A stretch of 64,000 bases of DNA from Jejuia rubra (GCF_042684665.1 NZ_JBHULY010000005.1:124001-188000); one strand, 5' to 3'. Shown: positions 24,397 through 33,854, counted from the first letter of the stretch. Numbers and translations are program-made. The notes: a model not told the origin generated them from the letters alone.

Positions 24397-25803
24397 TTAC
24401 TTGGCTAAGTTGATTTCTACACGTCTGTTGTTAGCTCTACCAGCTCTAGTTTTGTTAGAGTCAATTGGTTTAGACTCTCCATAACCAAGAGCAGATAATC
24501 TAAACGCATCAATACCGTGGCTTGTTAAGTATTCCTTAACAGCATTAGCTCTAGAATCAGATAATCTTTGGTTAAGCTTTTCGCTACCTACACTATCAGT
24601 ATGACCTTCAACCGTAAATTTGGCTGTTGGATATTCCTTAAGGATTGCGATGATATCACCTAATACTTCTTCCGACTGAGATTTGATAGTAGATCTACCA
24701 GTATCGAACAAGATTGTTTTAGCATACTCATTCAAAGTTTTTTGAACTTCGGCAGATACTTCAGGACAACCGTTGTTAGCTACAGTTCCTTTAACTTCTG
24801 GACACTTGTCATCTTTGTCAAGAACACCGTCACCATCTTTATCTGGCCATGGGCATCCTTTATTTGCAGCAGGACCAGCTTCGTTAGGACACTTGTCGTC
24901 AGCATCAGTAACACCGTCACCGTCAGCATCTGGACATCCAGCTAAAGCTTTTAAACCAGCTACAGTAGGACAGTTATCGTCTTTGTCAACAACACCATCA
25001 CCGTCACCATCAGGACAACCATTGAATTCAGCAGGACCAGCCTCATTAGGACAGTCATCTTTGCTATCTTCAATACCATCACCATCAGTATCAGGACAGC
25101 CATTGAAAGCTGGTAAGCCCGCAACGTCTGGACAAGCATCGTCTTTGTCGTAAATACCGTCTCCGTCCGTGTCAGTTCCACCGAATTTGATAGAAAGCCC
25201 AGCAGAGTGCTGGAAGTGTGTTTGTAAATAATCTTCAAATGCGTGCTTGTAAGCCGTTTGAAGGGTTAAACCAATATTTTCATTGAACCAAAAGTTCAAG
25301 CCTAAAGTACCATTCAAGGTTCCGGCACCAATATCGTCAATCCAAGTGTAACCACCACCAACACCAACGAATGGATCTACGGTTTTCCAATCCAAAGCTT
25401 CTCCGATACCATATTTAATAGTACCATCAAGTCCGTAGTATGCTAAGTCGTCTACAGTTCTTGCTACTTCAGGGTTAGATCCAGGAACGTCACCCCACTT
25501 ATCAATTTTGTTTAAAGATCCAGTAACTCCAAAAGAGAATCCATCTCCTACGTACTTAGAAACAGAAATAGTAGATAAGGAAGGCAAAATATTCCAGTGG
25601 TCTTCAGCGTTAAAAATTTCATCAAAGATGGTTTCGCCAAACTGAGATTGACCTACTACACCGTCTCCAGAAGGATATGCATCCACTGCATTTACCCCAA
25701 TGGAAATTTGCCACGGGTTGTTTTTGTCTTGCGCATTTATGTTGCTATAACTAAGTACAAACAACATAGCGAACAATAATCGGCTAAGATTTTTCATATT
25801 CAA
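24397..25803 (-). CDS. OmpA family outer-membrane protein with thrombospondin type 3 repeats
   Basis: A 468-residue protein. A signal peptide (residues 1-24, cleavage after NINA) is followed by an eight-strand-type beta-barrel domain (about 30-205). Then come five or so TSP3 calcium-binding repeats (about 208-330) of the pattern D-x-D-G-D-G-V-x-D-x-D-D-x-C-P, and last an OmpA_C peptidoglycan-binding domain (about 355-465) with ILFDTGRSTI, FTVEGHTDSVG and LSALGYGESKP ... NRRVEI. Likely an abundant structural link between outer membrane and cell wall. It has its own promoter (25833-25862) and terminator, and lies between the two Add-like genes. Confidence 0.96.
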   Translation of the reverse strand: MNMKNLSRLLFAMLFVLSYSNINAQDKNNPWQISIGVNAVDAYPSGDGVVGQSQFGETIFDEIFNAEDHWNILPSLSTISVSKYVGDGFSFGVTGSLNKIDKWGDVPGSNPEVARTVDDLAYYGLDGTIKYGIGEALDWKTVDPFVGVGGGYTWIDDIGAGTLNGTLGLNFWFNENIGLTLQTAYKHAFEDYLQTHFQHSAGLSIKFGGTDTDGDGIYDKDDACPDVAGLPAFNGCPDTDGDGIEDSKDDCPNEAGPAEFNGCPDGDGDGVVDKDDNCPTVAGLKALAGCPDADGDGVTDADDKCPNEAGPAANKGCPWPDKDGDGVLDKDDKCPEVKGTVANNGCPEVSAEVQKTLNEYAKTILFDTGRSTIKSQSEEVLGDIIAILKEYPTAKFTVEGHTDSVGSEKLNQRLSDSRANAVKEYLTSHGIDAFRLSALGYGESKPIDSNKTRAGRANNRRVEINLAK

Positions 25804-25832
25804 AAGTTTAATTTTTAAGTGTTAATTGTGAA

Positions 25833-25862
25833 CAAAAGTAAGTTGTTAAATGTTATTAACAA
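25833..25862 (-). promoter_or_regulatory. Consensus flavobacterial promoter of the OmpA-family gene
   Basis: On the minus strand TTG (25862-25860), a 19-bp spacer, then TACTTTTG (25840-25833), an exact match to TTG-N17-23-TAnnTTTG. The start of transcription would fall near 25826, giving a leader of about 23 bases. Confidence 0.75.
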
Positions 25863-25971
25863 AGACAAATATATAAAAAAATTGCAGACTACCTTTATTC
25901 ATGGGTATTTCAGAATGATTTTAGATAATACGCCTTTTGAACGTTGCAATTCGTCTGGTCAAAGCTCCTGC

Positions 25972-28900
25972 CTAAAAGGATTTAATCGATAATGTGTCAT
26001 TAATATATACCAAAATCCCCTTTTCCACTTTAATATTCATGGCTTCAAGAGCGTCCTTATATATCTGTAATTGTTGCGCATGACTTTTGTCTTCAGTCCC
26101 CGTTTTGTAGTCTAGAATTACAGCTTCTTTCTTTTTGTTAATGACAATCCTATCTGGCCTTAAAACGATGCCCTCTTTTGAAATTATATCACGTTCATTA
26201 TATATGGTAAGACCAGGCTGATAATATGGCTGAAGAAGCGGATGTTCCACAATTTGGGTAATTGTGGTGACTAGGCTCTTTGCCTGGTCATCATTTATCG
26301 TAGCCGAATTTTTAAAATCGGTAATAACGAAATCAATATCGAGTTTGGTCTTTATTTGTGCCAAAATATCGTGTACCAGATTACCACGCTCAATAGCGGC
26401 CTGTTGTTTAGTATCCCATAAATTGCCCGATCTGGTGACCACTTTTATGTTGTGCATTGACTTGTCGGTAGAGATGAATTCCTCAAGGATTTGGGTTTCT
26501 GATGAAATTTCATTATCATTACTTATTACCTCATTGGAGTTTCCAAAGTTGTAAATTAACTGTTCATCGTTCCAGATTCCCGAATGTTGTAAATATGAAA
26601 TCAGCAATCCAGAATATTTTCTGGTATTTGCTTCCCCTTTTGAAGAAATGTCTTTTGAGGAAATCACATACAATTGAACCACAGCACGGGTAAGTGCCAC
26701 ATACAATAAATTGATATTGTCCAGTTCCAATTCAGATTGATGTCTTTTGAAAATAGATTTGCCTTGTTCTCCAAAATGTTCAAAGTCCTTAGAATAGTTC
26801 AATAGTGCATGCGAAAAACCTTGATATTCCTCCTTTTCCAGATCAATCCATTCTTTTGGCTCAATTTCCCTGTAAATATCCAGATCAGCATATGGGAATA
26901 TCACCACAGGAAATTCTAGACCCTTCGATTTATGGATGGTCATTATCTGAACCGCATTTTGCCCTTTTGGAGCAATGATACTAAGGCTTTCTTTTTTCTG
27001 ATTGAAATATTCCAGGAATGAGGAAACATCTGCACCCTTCTTCTGCGAAAACTCCAAAACTATATCCAAATAAAATTGAATATATGCATTTGAAGTTTCA
27101 ACTAAATTAAATGTTCTTACGATGGTTTCGGCCAAATCATAAAGGGGCAGTTGTAATAACTTAATTGGATCGACAATTATGTTAAAGGCTTCCAGTTTTC
27201 TGAACAAACCGGACAAAGACAAGTCAATATGCGTTTTGAAAAACGCATGTTTGTCTTCAATATTAAAAAGTGTGGCCAGGTAATTGAGCATACTAACCTT
27301 AACTTCATTGTTTTTTGGTTGGATCAAAAGTGTCAAAAGGTCGTTCACAAATCTAACTTCTGAGGAATTGTCAATTAATAAAGTTTCCGAGGACACAATG
27401 GGGATGTGGTGTCCACTTAAATAACTGGCCACGGCTACACCCTCTTTCTTCTTTCGGGTCAGCACGCAAATATCCTTCAGCTTAAATCCGTTTTCAAGGC
27501 AGGAGTTTATGGTGCGCAATACTTGTTCCGGAAAAAATTCATCCCTATCGTCTTCTTTTTCAATATCTAAAAAAGCCAGACTCACAAAGCCTTGCCCGTT
27601 CTTTGTGATGCCCTGTGGCGCAGTTCTATAAAGGAGTGAATAGTTTTCTTCCTGAAATACCTGAGTTCCCAAAAACTGAAAAAAGCCATTGTTAAAGTTG
27701 ACCACCTCCGGATAACTTCGATAATTGGACGGCAGGTTTTTTACCTGTTTTTCCACCTGAAAGGGGTTGCCTGCATTAAACAAATCTATGAACTGCTCAG
27801 CCCTACCACCGCGCCAGCGGTAAATGGCCTGTTTGGCGTCGCCTACCAATAGGGCGCCCCCGCCTTCTGCAGAAAGAGCATTTTCCAACAGTGGGATTAA
27901 ATTTTCCCACTGCATCACTGAAGTATCCTGAAATTCGTCAATAAAATAATGTTTGAATTTCTCTCCAATACGTTCATATATAAAAGGCGTGGGCTGTGCT
28001 TTTATTTCTTTGCTGATGATAGTATTAAATTCAGAAATCAGCATTTTATTCTGTTCTTCTTTAATAGCCGAAAGTTCTTTGTTAATGGCATTTAAAACAG
28101 AAAGCGGGGTTATGTTTTTATAAATTGCTTTGAAAAACTTCAGTTGGTAAACATGTTTTTTTGTGGCCTCGAAAAAGGAAGCAATTTCAGGTTGAATCTG
28201 TTCAATTGTTGAGGCAATATTAGGTGAAACCCTTTTAGGGTAAAGGGTTTTATTTGCTAAATCTTCTTGCCATTTGGATTCATAACCAACATCAAAATTA
28301 CCTTTGGATAATTTTTGGAAATGTTTTGGCAAATACGCTCCCGAAAAGTCACCGTGTTCCAATCCTGCTTCGGCAATCAAAGTAAGGGCGTTTTTAGCAC
28401 CTTCAACTATAGACGTTTCGGTTGCCAAAATAGAGGTTTTTAATTGTACTTTTAGGGCTTTAAAATCATCTAGCGTTTTGTCTTTCAGAGCTTCTATAAA
28501 GGATTTATCATTTTCGTTTAGGAGTAATTTTGCTATCTTATTTAAGTCGTAAGAAATGTCCCAGCTTTTGTCGTCGTCAGCCTTTTCAATGGAAAAATCT
28601 ACCAATACTTTGGTCAGTTCGTCATCGGTCCCCGCATGTGAGATTAAGCTATCCACGGCTTCATTTAGTAGCGAGTCTTGGTCCAATTCCACTTCAAAAT
28701 TTACGGGTAGTTTCAAATCAAAAGCAAAAGTCCTGATCAATTTATGCGTAAAACCATCGATGGTGGAAATATCAAATGCCGCATAATTATGCAAAATACT
28801 ATTAAGTAGTGTTTTTGATTTTTGGTGTAGTACTTCGTCTGGTATTTGCAGTTCCTCACATAAGGCAGCAAACATGCTATTGGAACTCTTTAAAATGCTT

Positions 28901-29106
28901 TCGTCCGAAAACTGTTTAAGCGTTTCGATGATACGCTCTTTCATTTCGGCAACGGCCTTGTTGGTATAGGTGATGGCTAATATGCGCCTATAAGGTTGGG
29001 GCTGTTCTGAGGCAAATAAAACCTTAAGATATTCCTTAACGAGCGTATAGGTTTTACCACTTCCTGCTGAAGCATTGTATATGGTGAATGGAGCGGTTTT
29101 TGGCAT
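25972..29106 (-). CDS. AddA-like UvrD/RecB-type helicase-nuclease
   Basis: A 1044-residue ATP-dependent helicase and nuclease of the RecBCD/AddAB class. Superfamily 1 helicase motifs are in order: Walker A NASAGSGKTYTLVKEYL (residues 10-26), Ia ITYTNKAVAEMKERI, II HYFIDEFQDTSVMQW (about 385-400), III VGDAKQAIYRWRGGR, V MTIHKSKGLEFPVVIFP (about 720) and VI LLYVALTRAVVQLYVI. A C-terminal nuclease region has RGNLVHDILAQIK, LRPDRIVINKK and AVILDYKTG (the D-Y-K core). It acts with the AddB-like protein at 21564-24323. Confidence 0.92.
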   Translation of the reverse strand: MPKTAPFTIYNASAGSGKTYTLVKEYLKVLFASEQPQPYRRILAITYTNKAVAEMKERIIETLKQFSDESILKSSNSMFAALCEELQIPDEVLHQKSKTLLNSILHNYAAFDISTIDGFTHKLIRTFAFDLKLPVNFEVELDQDSLLNEAVDSLISHAGTDDELTKVLVDFSIEKADDDKSWDISYDLNKIAKLLLNENDKSFIEALKDKTLDDFKALKVQLKTSILATETSIVEGAKNALTLIAEAGLEHGDFSGAYLPKHFQKLSKGNFDVGYESKWQEDLANKTLYPKRVSPNIASTIEQIQPEIASFFEATKKHVYQLKFFKAIYKNITPLSVLNAINKELSAIKEEQNKMLISEFNTIISKEIKAQPTPFIYERIGEKFKHYFIDEFQDTSVMQWENLIPLLENALSAEGGGALLVGDAKQAIYRWRGGRAEQFIDLFNAGNPFQVEKQVKNLPSNYRSYPEVVNFNNGFFQFLGTQVFQEENYSLLYRTAPQGITKNGQGFVSLAFLDIEKEDDRDEFFPEQVLRTINSCLENGFKLKDICVLTRKKKEGVAVASYLSGHHIPIVSSETLLIDNSSEVRFVNDLLTLLIQPKNNEVKVSMLNYLATLFNIEDKHAFFKTHIDLSLSGLFRKLEAFNIIVDPIKLLQLPLYDLAETIVRTFNLVETSNAYIQFYLDIVLEFSQKKGADVSSFLEYFNQKKESLSIIAPKGQNAVQIMTIHKSKGLEFPVVIFPYADLDIYREIEPKEWIDLEKEEYQGFSHALLNYSKDFEHFGEQGKSIFKRHQSELELDNINLLYVALTRAVVQLYVISSKDISSKGEANTRKYSGLLISYLQHSGIWNDEQLIYNFGNSNEVISNDNEISSETQILEEFISTDKSMHNIKVVTRSGNLWDTKQQAAIERGNLVHDILAQIKTKLDIDFVITDFKNSATINDDQAKSLVTTITQIVEHPLLQPYYQPGLTIYNERDIISKEGIVLRPDRIVINKKKEAVILDYKTGTEDKSHAQQLQIYKDALEAMNIKVEKGILVYINDTLSIKSF

Positions 29107-29230
29107 GCAACTAAATTTGATACAAGATAAAAACTATCAATGGACTTATAGCAATTAATTATTTTTTATTGACTGCTATTATGTGTAAATTTGACTGAAA
29201 ATAAATACTAATAAAAAAATCAAAATAATT

Positions 29231-29839
29231 ATGGCTTTCGAATTACCGAAATTAGGATATGCATATGATGCTCTAGAACCACATATGGACGCAAGAACGA
29301 TGGAGATACACCATTCAAAGCATCATGCTGGATATACCAATAATTTAAATAACGCGATTTCAGGAACTGATTTGGAGGGAAAGTCCATTGAGGATATTCT
29401 TGAAAATTTAGATATGAGCAATGGGGCCGTTAGAAATAATGGCGGTGGATTTTACAACCACTCATTATTTTGGACAGTCATGAATCCAGAAGACAGAGGC
29501 TATCTTTCAGGCGAATTAAAGGATGCCATTGAGGCTACCTTCGGATCAAAGGACAGTTTTATTGAGGCGTTTTCTAAAGCGGCAGCAACGAGATTCGGTT
29601 CTGGTTGGGCTTGGTTGTGCGTGCACAAAGGAGGAAAGATTGAAATTTGCTCAACACCAAACCAAGACAACCCTTTAATGCCAGGTGTAGGTTGTGGCGG
29701 TACTCCAATTTTAGGATTGGACGTTTGGGAGCACGCGTATTACTTGAACTACCAAAACAGACGTCCAGATTACATTAAGGCCTTTTTTAATGTCATCAAT
29801 TGGAACGAAGTTGAGAAACGTTATGCCGACGCTAAATAA
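29231..29839 (+). CDS. sodA: Superoxide dismutase (Fe/Mn)
   Basis: A 202-residue cytoplasmic superoxide dismutase. Metal ligands are visible: His27 in MEIHHSKHH, His in GGGFYNHSLFW (about 77), Asp and His in LGLDVWEHAYYLNYQNRR (about 163-180). Iron versus manganese preference cannot be fixed by eye. A TAAATTTG -7 element lies at 29186-29193, although the nearest TTG is only 14 bp upstream of it. A terminator follows at 29863-29897, so the gene is monocistronic. Confidence 0.97.
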   Translation: MAFELPKLGYAYDALEPHMDARTMEIHHSKHHAGYTNNLNNAISGTDLEGKSIEDILENLDMSNGAVRNNGGGFYNHSLFWTVMNPEDRGYLSGELKDAIEATFGSKDSFIEAFSKAAATRFGSGWAWLCVHKGGKIEICSTPNQDNPLMPGVGCGGTPILGLDVWEHAYYLNYQNRRPDYIKAFFNVINWNEVEKRYADAK

Positions 29840-29862
29840 TTAGGGCGTTTGCCAAAGGAGAG

Positions 29863-29897
29863 AAAAAAACTGCTTCCTGAAAAGAAGCAGTTTTTTT
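29863..29897 (+). terminator. Rho-independent terminator of sodA
   Basis: ACTGCTTC and GAAGCAGT pair around a CTGAAAA-type loop, followed by TTTTTT, 24 bp after the sodA stop codon. Confidence 0.88.
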
Positions 29898-29925
29898 ATG
29901 AAATAGATTTTTGAGGGTTGTAAAT

Positions 29926-29962
29926 AAAAACAGCCTCCATAATATATTATGGAGGCTGTTTA
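29926..29962 (-). terminator. Long perfect-palindrome terminator of the 45-residue membrane protein gene
   Basis: A 15-bp perfect stem (AACAGCCTCCATAAT with ATTATGGAGGCTGTT) closes a two-base loop at 29929-29960 and is followed on the minus strand by TTTTATTT. It lies 31 bp past the stop of the small gene at 29991-30128. Confidence 0.75.
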
Positions 29963-29990
29963 CATTAACACTTAAAATTTACATTATTTT

Positions 29991-30128
29991 CTAAATCACT
30001 TTAAACCAAAGTAATAACAACGCAGTTATTACAGGTAAAACTAGAAATAAGGCTATGATAAATAAAATGGGGTATTCCATATTAATTTCCTTATCTCTAC
30101 TTGCCAAATTTTTTGCCGTCTTTTTCAT
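29991..30128 (-). CDS. 45-residue single-pass membrane protein, hypothetical
   Basis: Reads from ATG at 30128 to TAG at 29991. The N-terminus is basic (MKKTAKNLASRDKE), followed by an internal Met and a long hydrophobic helix (YPILFIIALFLVLPVITALL) ending LWFKVI. The helix resembles subunits of small accessory membrane proteins, but no family is recognised. An own terminator directly downstream supports a real transcript. Confidence 0.55.
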   Translation of the reverse strand: MKKTAKNLASRDKEINMEYPILFIIALFLVLPVITALLLLWFKVI

Positions 30129-30266
30129 GCCTAAGAGATTTAAAAGTTAGACATTTCAAAAATACGCCTCAATTAAAAGCTTTAAAACAACTATTTTAAT
30201 GGGTTTGTATGTTAAATTACCCCTAGGAATCAATCCAGTTCCTTTTCCGGGTAATTTAGAATAATT

Positions 30267-30926
30267 TTAGATGTTGCCATTCCATTCGTCATCAAATTGT
30301 TTGAGGTAAAGTAGCATAAACTGATGGCGTTTTTCTGCGAGCTGTTTTCCGGTTTTGGTATTCATTTTATCTTTTAGCAATAGCAACTTTTCATAAAAAT
30401 GATTGATGGTAGGAGCGTTAGAAGATTTATACTCTTCTTTGGTCATGTGGAGTTTGGGTTTTATATCCGGGTTGTATAGTGCTCTGTTTTTAAAACCGCC
30501 ATAGTTGAAGCACCGGGCAATCCCAATTGCGCCAATGGCATCCAATCGATCTCCATCCTGAACTACTTTTAATTCTGGTGAAGTGAATGTTTTGCTACCT
30601 TCCAGACTTGATTTAAATGAAATATTTTCAATGATGTTGACCACGTGCTCAATAATTTTGGAGTCCACATTCAATTTGAATAAAAATTCTCGAGCCATTT
30701 TTGGGCCAATCGTTTCATCCCCACCATGGAATTTACTGTCAGCAATGTCGTGCAATAAGGCTCCTAAGGACACTACAAGTACATCTACGGGTTCTTTTTT
30801 GGCAATAAGTAAGCTGTTTTTGTACACCCTTTCTGTATGAAACCAATCGTGGCCACCTTCAGCGTTGGTGAGGGCTTGCTTTACATATACTTTGGTTTTA
30901 TTAATGATTTCTTTTGAAGCTGTCAT
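30267..30926 (-). CDS. HD domain metal-dependent phosphohydrolase (YedJ-like)
   Basis: A 219-residue HD-superfamily hydrolase. The metal ligands are the His of GGHDWFHTERVYKNSL (about 23-39), the HD pair in GALLHDIADSKFHGGDE (about 56-72) and the distal Asp in VVQDGDRLDAIGAIGIAR (about 121-138). The Bacteroidota YedJ-like group probably acts on nucleotides or related phosphates, but the substrate is unknown. It lies downstream of the desaturase gene, separated by a terminator. Confidence 0.88.
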   Translation of the reverse strand: MTASKEIINKTKVYVKQALTNAEGGHDWFHTERVYKNSLLIAKKEPVDVLVVSLGALLHDIADSKFHGGDETIGPKMAREFLFKLNVDSKIIEHVVNIIENISFKSSLEGSKTFTSPELKVVQDGDRLDAIGAIGIARCFNYGGFKNRALYNPDIKPKLHMTKEEYKSSNAPTINHFYEKLLLLKDKMNTKTGKQLAEKRHQFMLLYLKQFDDEWNGNI

Positions 30927-30931
30927 AGGAT

Positions 30932-30965
30932 AAAAATAAAAATTCCTTTCAGATTTGAAAGGAAC
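30932..30965 (-). terminator. Terminator of the acyl-ACP desaturase gene
   Basis: On the minus strand TTCCTTTC pairs with GAAAGGAA around a 6-base loop, followed by TTTTTATTTTTA. It ends just before the start codon of the HD gene and 28 bp after the desaturase stop. Confidence 0.75.
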
Positions 30966-30992
30966 TTATATTGATTTCATATTTAAGTCTTT

Positions 30993-31994
30993 TTATTTGG
31001 TTATGGCAGGCTCCACCCATTTAAACTGATACGAATTTTCTGGGATTTTCATGCGTTCAGCCAGACGGTACATTCTGGCTGGGAGTTTCATCAAATAATC
31101 CCGGGCTTTTTCGGCCTCATCCGTAAGGTTAGTGATTTTGTCAATTTCCCAGCGGTCTATCAACTTTTGCAGAATATCTACGTAGTCCCCGGAGGTATAT
31201 ACTCCGATGCGCTGTGCTGTATTAGAGAATTCTTCAAAAGCAGTGCTTATTTTATCCCCCGATTCCCTTAGGAAATGTGCTGGCATAGTAATTTTTTGTT
31301 TCATCATATAATGAAAGGCCATCATCATTTGGCTGGGATCTACCCTAAAAATACGTTCCACGAACTCTGAATAGGCATGATGGTGGCGCATTTCATCCCC
31401 TGAAATAATCTGACACATTTTAGACAATCGCTTATTGCCTTTTTTCTTTGCAATTCTTGCCACTCGATTATGCGAAACATAAGTAGCCAATTCTTGGAAA
31501 CTGGTATAAACAAAGTTTTTATAAGGATCCCTATCGGTTCCAATATCAAAGCCATCGGCAATCAGATGCTGGGTGGTTCTTTCTATTTCGCGCATGTTTA
31601 CGCGACCTGATAAATAAAGGTACTTGTTCAACACATCGCCATGGCGATTTTCTTCGGCGGTCCATTGCTTTACCCATTTAGACCAAGAATTGCCCCCTTC
31701 ATCTACTTGATTAATACCTTCAACATCCATCAACCAAGACTCATAGGTGGGGAGCGCTTCTTCGGTAATCATGTCACCTACTAGTACCACCCAAAAGTCA
31801 TACGGCAGTTCCTTTGCCAATTCACGTATTTCCCTAATTTCTTCAAAAAAACGCTCATCTTCAACTTCGGAATTCGGTAAAAAATCGGTAGGTTGCCAAA
31901 TACTATCAATCGGGATCAAGTATTTTTCCATCAATGCATCCACATCTTTTTCCAAAAACTGCATCACTTCTAATCTCTTATTCTTTAAAGACAT
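30993..31994 (-). CDS. Acyl-ACP desaturase (stearoyl-ACP delta-9 type)
   Basis: A soluble diiron desaturase that puts a double bond into acyl-ACP chains. The diiron motifs are TAEENRHGDVLNKYL (E-x2-H, about residues 120-134) and SGDEMRHHHAYSEF (D-E-x2-H, about 207-220); the first Glu lies in GDMITEEALPTYES. I start it at MSLKNKRLEVMQFL (31994), since the longer ATG at 32015 would overlap plsC and adds seven residues that are not typical. About 333 residues. It is 10 bp downstream of plsC, so the two make unsaturated phospholipids together. Confidence 0.93.
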   Translation of the reverse strand: MSLKNKRLEVMQFLEKDVDALMEKYLIPIDSIWQPTDFLPNSEVEDERFFEEIREIRELAKELPYDFWVVLVGDMITEEALPTYESWLMDVEGINQVDEGGNSWSKWVKQWTAEENRHGDVLNKYLYLSGRVNMREIERTTQHLIADGFDIGTDRDPYKNFVYTSFQELATYVSHNRVARIAKKKGNKRLSKMCQIISGDEMRHHHAYSEFVERIFRVDPSQMMMAFHYMMKQKITMPAHFLRESGDKISTAFEEFSNTAQRIGVYTSGDYVDILQKLIDRWEIDKITNLTDEAEKARDYLMKLPARMYRLAERMKIPENSYQFKWVEPAITK

Positions 31995-32004
31995 ATTTGC
32001 TTTT

Positions 32005-32742
32005 TTAATGTTCAATATCCGCTTTAATAGTTTTTTCTATGGTATCAATTAAAGCCTGTTTATCCGTAAAGTTAGCCAATTCTAAGGGTTTATGCACCTT
32101 AAATTTTAAATGATTGCCCAATCCCATGGGAAATTTGCCGTAGCGTAACATTTTCCAAGAGTTATTTATGGTGACCGGAACTATTATCGCGGAAGGAATC
32201 TTTTTGAAAAGGATACCCAAACCTCTAGTTTGAAACGGTTTAGGGGTGCCGTCCTTACTTCGGGTGCCTTCGGGAAAAATGACAGCGGCCCGATTATTGT
32301 TTTCGATGTATTCACCAAATTTCATGAGTGCTGGCAAAGATTGTCTCGGATTTTTTCTATCGATTAGCGCTGCGCCTCCATGGCGCAAATTATAAGATAC
32401 GCTGGGGATACCCTTACCTAGTTCAATTTTGCTGATGAATTTTGGGTGGTATCGTCTCATGAACCAGGTCAAAGGGTAAATATCGTGTAAACTTTGGTGG
32501 TTGGTGATGATAATTAATGGACGCTCTTTTTCTATGGGATACTCATTATAAAACGAAAATCGAGTACCTAAAATATTGGCACAGCGCATCAGGCAAAATT
32601 GTAAAATGTCCACACTCACTTTATGTGCCTGATACCCAAAAACGTTCAAACAGATCCATTGAATGGGATGAAACACCAGTAAAGTAAGCCCAAAACATAT
32701 AAAATATATTATGGATATAGGGTATGACAACAGTTTTACCAT
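32005..32742 (-). CDS. plsC: 1-acyl-sn-glycerol-3-phosphate acyltransferase
   Basis: A 245-residue membrane acyltransferase making phosphatidic acid. The catalytic motif is ITNHQSLHDIYPL (NH-x4-D, about residues 82-94), and block III is VIFPEGTRSKDG. An N-terminal membrane helix (LLSYPISIIYFICFGLTLLV) anchors it. It is transcribed just before the acyl-ACP desaturase gene and 25 bp after a lipoprotein gene. Confidence 0.95.
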   Translation of the reverse strand: MVKLLSYPISIIYFICFGLTLLVFHPIQWICLNVFGYQAHKVSVDILQFCLMRCANILGTRFSFYNEYPIEKERPLIIITNHQSLHDIYPLTWFMRRYHPKFISKIELGKGIPSVSYNLRHGGAALIDRKNPRQSLPALMKFGEYIENNNRAAVIFPEGTRSKDGTPKPFQTRGLGILFKKIPSAIIVPVTINNSWKMLRYGKFPMGLGNHLKFKVHKPLELANFTDKQALIDTIEKTIKADIEH

Positions 32743-32767
32743 GCCCCAAAAATAAAGAAACTATGGG

Positions 32768-33166
32768 TTAGTACACAGCCACACAAGTGTTATTTTCGCA
32801 GTTTATGCTAGTGGGTGGATTGGCCACGGCACAATCTGAGGCAACACCCCAATCCGTATTATAAATGGCTTCTTTTCTATTGTAACCTTCCACCATATTT
32901 TCAAGCCTTTCAGTATCAATTGACGTGGAATACACCAAATATTCCCAAGGGCCTCCGCAAGGTTTGCTGCCAAAGGCAATGAACTTGCAATCAAAAGTAT
33001 CCCCGCAAACAGAAGTACCTGCCAAATCTTCAATTTCAGCTTTTAAGGTAGCTAATTCCTGTATTTCGTCCTCTTGGGTGAGCGGAGTAACATCATCTTC
33101 ACATTGTGTGGATAATAATAAAAGGCAAAGAGGCGCTAGTAAATATTTAAATATTGATGGTTTCAT
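32768..33166 (-). CDS. Lipoprotein of unknown function with conserved cysteines
   Basis: A 132-residue secreted protein. The signal peptide ends in the lipobox LLSTQC (Cys22), so the product is a lipid-anchored periplasmic or surface protein; the residues after Cys are acidic (EDD), which may favour export to the cell surface in Bacteroidota. The mature part has a helical stretch and then five to six cysteines (VCGDTFDC, PCGGPWEYLVYS, DCAV, NCENNTC), probably in disulfides. No family name is recognised. It precedes plsC by 25 bp. Confidence 0.8.
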   Translation of the reverse strand: MKPSIFKYLLAPLCLLLLSTQCEDDVTPLTQEDEIQELATLKAEIEDLAGTSVCGDTFDCKFIAFGSKPCGGPWEYLVYSTSIDTERLENMVEGYNRKEAIYNTDWGVASDCAVANPPTSINCENNTCVAVY

Positions 33167-33217
33167 TTTTGTAATTTACTATTTAGATGTTAAAATTTAA
33201 AAAGGGTTGCGTCATAG

Positions 33218-33245
33218 CAAAAAAAAACCACGATAAACGTGGTTT
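33218..33245 (-). terminator. Terminator of brxB
   Basis: AAACCACG and CGTGGTTT pair around ATAAA, followed on the minus strand by a run of eight T. A second hairpin (CCCGACAACTTTCGGGA, about 33278-33294) stands between it and the brxB stop codon. Confidence 0.8.
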
Positions 33246-33308
33246 AAATTTTGAGAGTTTAAGTGTTCCCCCGTTTTCCCGACAACTTTCGGGATGGGAA
33301 GAGCTCAT

Positions 33309-33719
33309 TTAACAGTGTTCATTATAAGCATCCATTAAGTTTTCTGCAATCAATTCAGCTGGGCGACCTTCAATATGGTGACGCTCCAACATGTGCACCA
33401 ATTCACCGTCCTTAAACAAAGCCATACTTGGTGAGCTCGGCGGAAACGGAATCATATATTCTCTTGCCTTTTCAACGGCTTCTCTATCCACACCGGCAAA
33501 TACAGTAGCAATGTGGTCTGGGCGTTTTTGATTTTGCAAACTCATTCTGGCACCAGGTCTTGCGTTGGCCGCTGCACAGCCACAAACGGAGTTTACCACT
33601 ACCAAAGTAGTACCTTCTTTCGCCAAGGCCACATCCACAGCTTCTGCAGTTTGTAATTCTTCAAAACCTACATTGGTTAAATCCTCTCGCATAGGTTTCA
33701 CTAATTCTGCTGGATACAT
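33309..33719 (-). CDS. Bacilliredoxin, BrxA/BrxB (YphP/YqiW) family
   Basis: A 136-residue thioredoxin-fold protein that removes bacillithiol or a similar thiol from oxidised proteins. The signature redox motif is VNSVCGCAAANARPGAR (C-G-C at about residues 46-48). The N-terminal MYPAELVKPMREDLTNVGFE and the C-terminal HHIEGRPAELIAENL also match the family. Length is typical. Possible promoter elements are at 33771-33799; terminator at 33218-33245. Confidence 0.94.
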   Translation of the reverse strand: MYPAELVKPMREDLTNVGFEELQTAEAVDVALAKEGTTLVVVNSVCGCAAANARPGARMSLQNQKRPDHIATVFAGVDREAVEKAREYMIPFPPSSPSMALFKDGELVHMLERHHIEGRPAELIAENLMDAYNEHC

Positions 33720-33770
33720 ATTTTTAAATTTTAATAATTAACGTTTTATGATCCGATAGACATCGGGGTG

Positions 33771-33799
33771 CAAAGATACCAATTGTGTAACAAAATTGG
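33771..33799 (-). promoter_or_regulatory. Possible brxB promoter with overlapping inverted repeat
   Basis: On the minus strand TATCTTTG (33778-33771) fits the -7 element. Just upstream is an inverted repeat CCAATT-N9-AATTGG (33779-33799). No TTG stands at the normal 17-23 bp distance (12 and 25 instead), so the site may need an activator. Confidence 0.35.
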
Positions 33800-33854
33800 G
33801 AGTCAATCAACTAACAAATACTATATTTGGTCATAATTAAAATCTATAACTTAC

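Noticed and set aside
24773..25153. A plus-strand frame of 126 codons rich in Ser and Pro, opposite the OmpA-family gene
   Set aside because: It is the mirror of the TSP3 calcium repeats (Asp/Gly-rich codons read backward) and has no independent protein features.
24742..25153. Regular short repeats that could suggest a CRISPR array
   Set aside because: They are coding TSP3 repeats with imperfect, in-frame periodicity; there are no unique spacers of constant length and no cas genes.
24397..25803. The OmpA-family gene as a recent insertion between the two Add-like genes
   Set aside because: It has its own matched promoter and terminator and normal composition, and no repeats or junction scars flank it.
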